Made by a program: the position numbers and the translations under genes
From: an uncultured Flavobacterium sp.
GTDB taxonomy: Bacteria > Bacteroidota > Bacteroidia > Flavobacteriales > Flavobacteriaceae
Length of the DNA stretch: 6,696 bases
Direction: 5' to 3'
NCBI RefSeq assembly: GCF_937876455.1
Contig: NZ_CALFIG010000117.1
Span: 1-6,696 of the forward strand
The notes under the pieces: generated by a model
What the model was told of the DNA's origin: nothing
Databases searched by the model: none
Seen by the model: only the letters and a program-made list of their open reading frames with translations
In this document: one piece after another, positions 4,168-6,696 of the stretch
How positions within the stretch are numbered: position 1 is the first letter of the stretch
Layout: every line of letters starts with the position of its first letter

Positions 4168-4854
4168 ATGGCAACACAAAAAGAACTTATCGAACAAGCA
4201 ATTGCTGAAATTCAAACAGTATATGGCGTAAGTCGTGAATCAGTTGAGCGACTTATTGAATTGACAAACGGAAATAAGCGTGTGCAATTTGTATCTTTGA
4301 AAGGATATAATTCTGACAAATCTCTGAATACAGAGGTTGCAAATCAAGTAGTGAATATCAATGCTTCGTATGAAAATATGCTTGACAAAGATGCACTCAC
4401 TTTGAACAATGTAGTTTTGAATCGTGATGTTTTACCAATGGTTGAAACATGGAACTACGACCGCTACGACTTGAATGGTGTATCGGTTGCCGACTTCAAA
4501 AAGCAGGTAAAAGAAGCACTCGAAATGGCACTGCAAGAACTCCGCAATCCAAAAACAGGTAGTCGTGAATCAAATGATATTTGGTTGAACAAGGCACTCG
4601 CCTTCAATACCAATACGCTTCGCCTCTCTGTGTTCGGTGCATCAATCAGCAAAGAGGTTGTTCAAGAGGGTGTTTACAAGAAAGTGAAATCAGCACCTAA
4701 AACTGTGGCAAAACAAATCATTCAGAAAGCGGTTGAGCCACGTACTGCAAAACTTCGCAGATTTACAATGGATAATTTGAACGGTATGAAAATGAGTGGT
4801 GAAACGCTCGAAATTGGAGGAGGACAAACAGAAGGTGTAAAAATCGACGTGTAA
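4168..4854 (+). CDS. Hypothetical protein, 228 aa, probably well expressed
   Basis: This is the longest gene in the window. The N-terminus is helical (MATQKELIEQAIAEIQTVYG, then SRESVERLIELTNG). A central acidic/asparagine-rich part follows (residues about 40-100), then a helix (FKKQVKEALEMALQELRNP, about 110-128). A basic segment (KKVKSAPKTVAKQIIQKAV, about 171-189) precedes the tail LRRFTMDNLNGMKMSGETLEI and a glycine-rich end (GGGQTEGVKIDV). There are no cysteines and no membrane segments. I do not recognise the family. A leadered promoter, a strong terminator and codons less A/T-biased than the flanking genes suggest high expression, for example a DNA-binding or structural accessory protein, which is inference. 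Confidence 0.9.
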   Translation: MATQKELIEQAIAEIQTVYGVSRESVERLIELTNGNKRVQFVSLKGYNSDKSLNTEVANQVVNINASYENMLDKDALTLNNVVLNRDVLPMVETWNYDRYDLNGVSVADFKKQVKEALEMALQELRNPKTGSRESNDIWLNKALAFNTNTLRLSVFGASISKEVVQEGVYKKVKSAPKTVAKQIIQKAVEPRTAKLRRFTMDNLNGMKMSGETLEIGGGQTEGVKIDV

Positions 4855-4871
4855 CCCGCTCCAAAAAAGTA

Positions 4872-4902
4872 GAAAGCCTCCGAGAAATCGGGGGCTTTTT
4901 TT
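4872..4902 (+). terminator. Strong Rho-independent terminator of the 228-aa gene
   Basis: AAGCCTCCGA (4874-4883) pairs with TCGGGGGCTT (4888-4897, one G-T pair) around a GAAA tetraloop, followed by a run of seven Ts. A classic terminator. Confidence 0.93.
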
Positions 4903-4923
4903 ATGCTCGAATTTTTCCCTCAG

Positions 4924-4946
4924 CCAGATTTTCTGGTTACGTCTGG
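4924..4946 (+). other. CCAGA/TCTGG hairpin with GTTACG upstream of hairpin repeat 3
   Basis: CCAGA (4924-4928) pairs with TCTGG (4932-4936) or, alternatively, with a second TCTGG (4942-4946). GTTACG (4936-4941) lies between and ends 25 bases before the long hairpin, as in copy 1. Confidence 0.5.
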
Positions 4947-4966
4947 TGGGCTTGTTAAGTGTTTAG

Positions 4967-5035
4967 GATATACAACAAAGTTCATTTTGTTTGGAAAATA
5001 GATTTATCCAAGTTGAGTGAACTTAATTGTATATC
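4967..5035 (+). repeat. Long hairpin repeat, copy 3 of 4
   Basis: GATATACAA (4967-4975) and TTGTATATC (5027-5035) pair perfectly, GTTCA pairs with TGAAC, and TTGGA with TCCAA inside. The segment between GTTCA and TTGGA differs from the other copies. It follows the strong terminator of the 228-aa gene and precedes the next promoter by about 70 bases. Confidence 0.85.
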
Positions 5036-5102
5036 TCCCTATAACAAAATTCCGGAGCTGTACGGACAGGAGGTTTCGCAGGTAAGAATTATCTTTTGCT
5101 GT

Positions 5103-5139
5103 ATGTAACAAATCTCCCTAATGTTTCGTAACTTTGCTT
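5103..5139 (+). promoter_or_regulatory. Shared promoter element of the 86-aa/78-aa gene pair
   Basis: ATGTAACAAA and TTTCGTAACTTTG, so the -7 box is TAACTTTG, an exact Bacteroidota TAnnTTTG. The ATG is at offset 38, one base further than usual. Confidence 0.75.
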
Positions 5140-5400
5140 ATGGCAAAAGAAGTATCGACAGAGGTATTTGAGGACGTTCCCTACATTCATTTTTATTTGG
5201 GTGGCGACTTTATATTCGGTTGTCAGCAATCATGGCTCCCTAATAAAAACGATATATATTTAAAGTGCCAAGACCTTGCAGATATACATGGGGTTTCTAC
5301 CAATTTGATTGTATGGTCAGATGTGACTGTAAAACTCCCTATAATTCTCCCCAATGAAATAACTTATTGCTTAGGCGTTGCACTATCAAATGAAGGATAA
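5140..5400 (+). CDS. Hypothetical protein, 86 aa
   Basis: The ATG at 5140 is chosen because it follows the promoter's -7 box by three bases; an upstream TTG at 5134 lies inside that box. The product starts MAKEVSTEVFEDVPYIHFYL and is rich in short strand-like hydrophobic segments (FIFGCQQSWLP, TNLIVWSDVTVKLPIILP). It has three cysteines and no clear membrane helix. No family recognised. Its last four codons overlap the start of the next gene, the only such overlap in the array. Confidence 0.75.
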   Translation: MAKEVSTEVFEDVPYIHFYLGGDFIFGCQQSWLPNKNDIYLKCQDLADIHGVSTNLIVWSDVTVKLPIILPNEITYCLGVALSNEG

Positions 5401-5626
5401 AAGAATTTATAAGCACAAAATGGCAGTTTCACATTTAGAAGATGAAACGGGTAACTATTCGGAATATGATAAATTCGGTAGGGTGGTTTATAATATTACT
5501 TCATTTGGTTTTTGGTCGATGAAATTTTATGTTGATGAAGAGTATATAACCACTCCCTATTTTGTTATTCATAAATATAGTGTATTGTATAATACTCTCC
5601 CTTTCTACAATCCGATTATTTTGTAA
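5390..5626 (+). CDS. Hypothetical protein, 78 aa, coupled to the preceding gene
   Basis: It starts at an ATG (5390) that overlaps the end of the upstream gene by 11 bases, and there is no promoter element of its own, so it is probably translationally coupled. The product contains a polar middle (EDETGNYSEYDKFGRVVYNI, about residues 16-35) and an aromatic-rich second half (FWSMKFYVDEEY, TTPYFVIHKYSVLY). No family recognised. The stop TAA is the one in the next promoter. A TTG at 5378 is a less likely start. A frameshifted single ancestral gene covering both frames cannot be excluded. Confidence 0.7.
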   Translation: MKDKRIYKHKMAVSHLEDETGNYSEYDKFGRVVYNITSFGFWSMKFYVDEEYITTPYFVIHKYSVLYNTLPFYNPIIL

Positions 5627-5656
5627 CAAATAACAATCTTATTTCGTAATTGTATT
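5621..5656 (+). promoter_or_regulatory. Shared promoter element of the 75-aa membrane protein gene
   Basis: TTGTAACAAA, 11 bases, TTTCGTAATTGTA, ATG at offset 37. It contains the stop of the 78-aa gene at 5624-5626. Almost identical to the element at 6092. Confidence 0.8.
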
Positions 5657-5884
5657 ATGAAAAAATACATCACACTTTACGGTTATATATGGCTTTCCTT
5701 TCTTGTTCATATATTTACTATAATGATTAAAAAAGACGGAAAGGTTTTCATTGGATATGGTTGGTTATTAGCAATTGTATTAAAATACGTTTTGAATTTT
5801 AGTACGTTGAATTGTTTCATTATAATATTGTTAATCCCAACAATAATGATTATGTTTTTTAGAAAATTTTTTATGAGACATTGA
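5657..5884 (+). CDS. Small membrane protein, 75 aa, three predicted hydrophobic segments
   Basis: Hydrophobic stretches are at about residues 6-23 (TLYGYIWLSFLVHIFTIM), 32-46 (IGYGWLLAIVLKYVL) and 52-67 (NCFIIILLIPTIMIMF), separated by short charged turns (IKKDGKVF) and ending FRKFFMRH. The positive-inside pattern suggests that the KKDGK loop and the C-terminus are cytoplasmic. No family recognised. The ATG is at offset 37 of its promoter and the TGA stop lies within the next promoter. Confidence 0.8.
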   Translation: MKKYITLYGYIWLSFLVHIFTIMIKKDGKVFIGYGWLLAIVLKYVLNFSTLNCFIIILLIPTIMIMFFRKFFMRH

Positions 5885-5917
5885 TAACAAATAATATCTT
5901 TATTTCGTAATTGTATT
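5882..5917 (+). promoter_or_regulatory. Shared promoter element of the 59-aa gene
   Basis: TGATAACAAA (the most divergent first box) and TTTCGTAATTGTA, ATG at offset 37. The TGA stop of the membrane protein gene is the first three bases. Confidence 0.7.
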
Positions 5918-6097
5918 ATGGTAACAGAGCAGGTTTATATTGAACAAATCAGGGTTGGTGATACAGTATTACATAATGGTGAAGTTTTAACTGTATCGGG
6001 AAATAATCTGAAACGTTCAGAATTTATGGGAATTACTTTATTTGGTAATTCTTATAATTTGGGTTATAAATTGGTGACTCGAATTATTACTTTGTAA
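5918..6097 (+). CDS. Small hypothetical protein, 59 aa, possible SH3-like barrel
   Basis: The product begins MVTEQVYIEQIRVGDTVLHN, continues GEVLTVSGNNLKRSEFMGIT and ends LFGNSYNLGYKLVTRIITL. The pattern 'VGDTVLHNGEVLTVS ... FMGITLFGNSYNLGYKLV' is like small proteins common in Bacteroidota phages, and the GD-turn-strand layout suggests a KOW/SH3-type barrel. No molecular role is known to me. It is fixed at both ends by promoter copies, and its stop TAA belongs to the next one. Confidence 0.8.
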   Translation: MVTEQVYIEQIRVGDTVLHNGEVLTVSGNNLKRSEFMGITLFGNSYNLGYKLVTRIITL

Positions 6098-6127
6098 CAA
6101 ATAACAATCTTATTTCGTAATTATATT
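6092..6127 (+). promoter_or_regulatory. Shared promoter element of the 75-aa soluble protein gene
   Basis: TTGTAACAAA, 11 bases, TTTCGTAATTATA, ATG at offset 37. The stop of the 59-aa gene (6095-6097) is its internal TAA. Confidence 0.8.
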
Positions 6128-6355
6128 ATGAGAATAACTTCAGCCCGTATAACTCCATTACCTCGTCCAATGCCTCAAGGAATGTTCGATAAGATGCCGG
6201 AGGTTCACGTAAAAACAGACGATGGCAGAGAACATTATTTGTTCCAATATTATCCTGATGAAATCTCCTTTACTGAAAAGGAATTTATAGGGTTGACTTT
6301 GGATGAAGCAAGAAGATTGAAATTTAAAAAAGATAAGGCTTATTTGCAGTCATAA
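6128..6355 (+). CDS. Phage-type hypothetical protein, 75 aa
   Basis: The product starts MRITSARITPLPRPMPQGMF, then MPEVHVKTDDGREHYLFQYY (about residues 23-42), PDEISFTEKEFIGLTLDEAR and KKDKAYLQS at the end. The block 'LFxYYPDEISFxxxEFIGLTxxEA...KKDxAYLQS' is one I associate with conserved uncharacterised small proteins of Bacteroidota and their phages. Soluble, no cysteine. It is the last gene of this block and is followed by two terminators. Confidence 0.85.
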   Translation: MRITSARITPLPRPMPQGMFDKMPEVHVKTDDGREHYLFQYYPDEISFTEKEFIGLTLDEARRLKFKKDKAYLQS

Positions 6356-6397
6356 AGAAGCAAGTTATAGGTATCGCTTAAACCTAAGAGTGAAACG

Positions 6398-6436
6398 AAG
6401 GCGGTGCGGGTTACCCGTACTTGCCTTTTGTTTTTT
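6398..6436 (+). terminator. Rho-independent terminator after the 75-aa gene
   Basis: AAGGC (6398-6402) pairs with GCCTT, and GTGCGGG with CCCGTAC around a TTA loop, followed by TTTGTTTTTT. Strong stem with a U tract, 42 bases after the stop codon. Confidence 0.85.
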
Positions 6437-6451
6437 GTACTGAATTTATAG

Positions 6452-6482
6452 AAAGCCCCGACCTCACGGTTGGGGTTTTTTA
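6452..6482 (+). terminator. Second Rho-independent terminator of the block
   Basis: CCCCGACC (6456-6463) pairs with GGTTGGGG (6468-6475, one G-T pair) around TCAC, followed by TTTTTT. Its left flank TAGAAAGCC matches that of the terminator at 4872. Confidence 0.88.
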
Positions 6483-6536
6483 TTTTACCCTTATTATATT
6501 TTATCTCCCTCTGTTCGGGTTTACAATTTTAAAAAG

Positions 6537-6604
6537 GTATACAACAAAGTTCAATGAGTTTGGAAAATAAAATTATCCAAGTTAAGTGAACTTTTGTGTA
6601 TATC
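6537..6604 (+). repeat. Long hairpin repeat, copy 4 of 4
   Basis: The left arm TATACAACAAAGTTCA pairs with the right arm TGAACTTTTGTGTATA over about 16 positions with two mismatches. The inner stem is TTGGA/TCCAA. It lies after the double terminator and before the last promoter element. Confidence 0.85.
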
Positions 6605-6628
6605 TATAAGTACAAGAAAATCAGATTG

Positions 6629-6645
6629 CGTAACAGGTGGTTACG
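6629..6645 (+). promoter_or_regulatory. CGTAAC inverted repeat, possible operator
   Basis: CGTAAC (6629-6634) and GTTACG (6640-6645) are perfect inverted arms 5 bases apart, located 15 bases before the last promoter element. The same hexamer is built into the promoter's -7 region, so a regulator that reads both is conceivable. Confidence 0.4.
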
Positions 6646-6660
6646 GTTTCGTTTGTTTAG

Positions 6661-6696
6661 GTGTAACAAATATATATTTTATTTCGTAACTTTGAG
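6661..6696 (+). promoter_or_regulatory. Shared promoter element at the window edge
   Basis: GTGTAACAAA and TTTCGTAACTTTG (TAnnTTTG-type -7 box). The window ends at offset 36, so the next gene should start at 6697, or at 6713 if it has the 16-nt leader. Confidence 0.75.

Noticed and set aside
4464..4652. Minus-strand frame of 62 codons
   Set aside because: Lies fully inside the 228-aa gene and has no promoter element.
2104..6604. Hairpin repeats as integron attC sites
   Set aside because: The AAC near the left end and the palindromic shape are suggestive, but the matching GTT on the right is missing in three copies, the repeats do not bound single genes, and no integrase is present in the window.

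Overview
The window looks like Bacteroidota DNA (Bacteroides/Flavobacterium type) from a mobile or phage-derived accessory region. The evidence is an A+T-rich sequence, no Shine-Dalgarno sites before any gene, promoter boxes that reach the Bacteroidota -7 form TAnnTTTG in two places, and dense small genes of the kind found in Bacteroidota phages and plasmids. No integrase, relaxase, capsid or replication gene is visible, so the type of element is open.

Bases 1-946 are the end of a miniature type V CRISPR system. They hold the last 115 codons of a Cas12-type nuclease (zinc ribbon plus RuvC-III), then an intergenic region that folds like a Cas12f tracrRNA with two anti-repeat segments, then a short array of 36-nt repeats and 30-nt spacers. 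One repeat-spacer junction has an internal deletion and the last repeat is degenerate. No cas1 or cas2 lies downstream in the window. Bases 947-1293 hold no gene, only A/T tracts, G-runs and a degenerate GGGGCTTA repeat.

From about 1290 to the end there is a modular array of at least 14 tiny genes plus one probable noncoding RNA. Almost every unit is driven by its own copy of one promoter-like element, TTGTAACAAA-N11-TTTCGTAAYT; I count fifteen. In twelve units the start ATG begins 36-37 bases after the first base of the element, which predicts a leaderless mRNA. In two units the ATG lies exactly 16 bases further on, behind a shared leader (CTATAAACAGACAAA). The element often also supplies the stop codon of the preceding gene, so units abut without spacers. 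Genes between 1294 and 3784 are on the minus strand and genes from 4046 onward are on the plus strand, diverging around 3821-4009.

Four copies of a 68-69-nt long hairpin (2104, 3891, 4967, 6537) sit at boundaries between transcription blocks, generally next to Rho-independent terminators. Their arms differ but keep pairing, which suggests a selected structure. Three have a GTTACG/CGTAAC hexamer 25 or 26 bases upstream, the same hexamer found in the promoter element. The gene products are mostly unrecognised: two small membrane proteins, two possible SH3-like barrel proteins, an ArfA-like basic peptide, a 21-residue microprotein and several phage-type hypotheticals. My reading is a regulon-like accessory gene array, possibly phage early genes, next to a minimal Cas12f system. 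The link between the two halves is inference.
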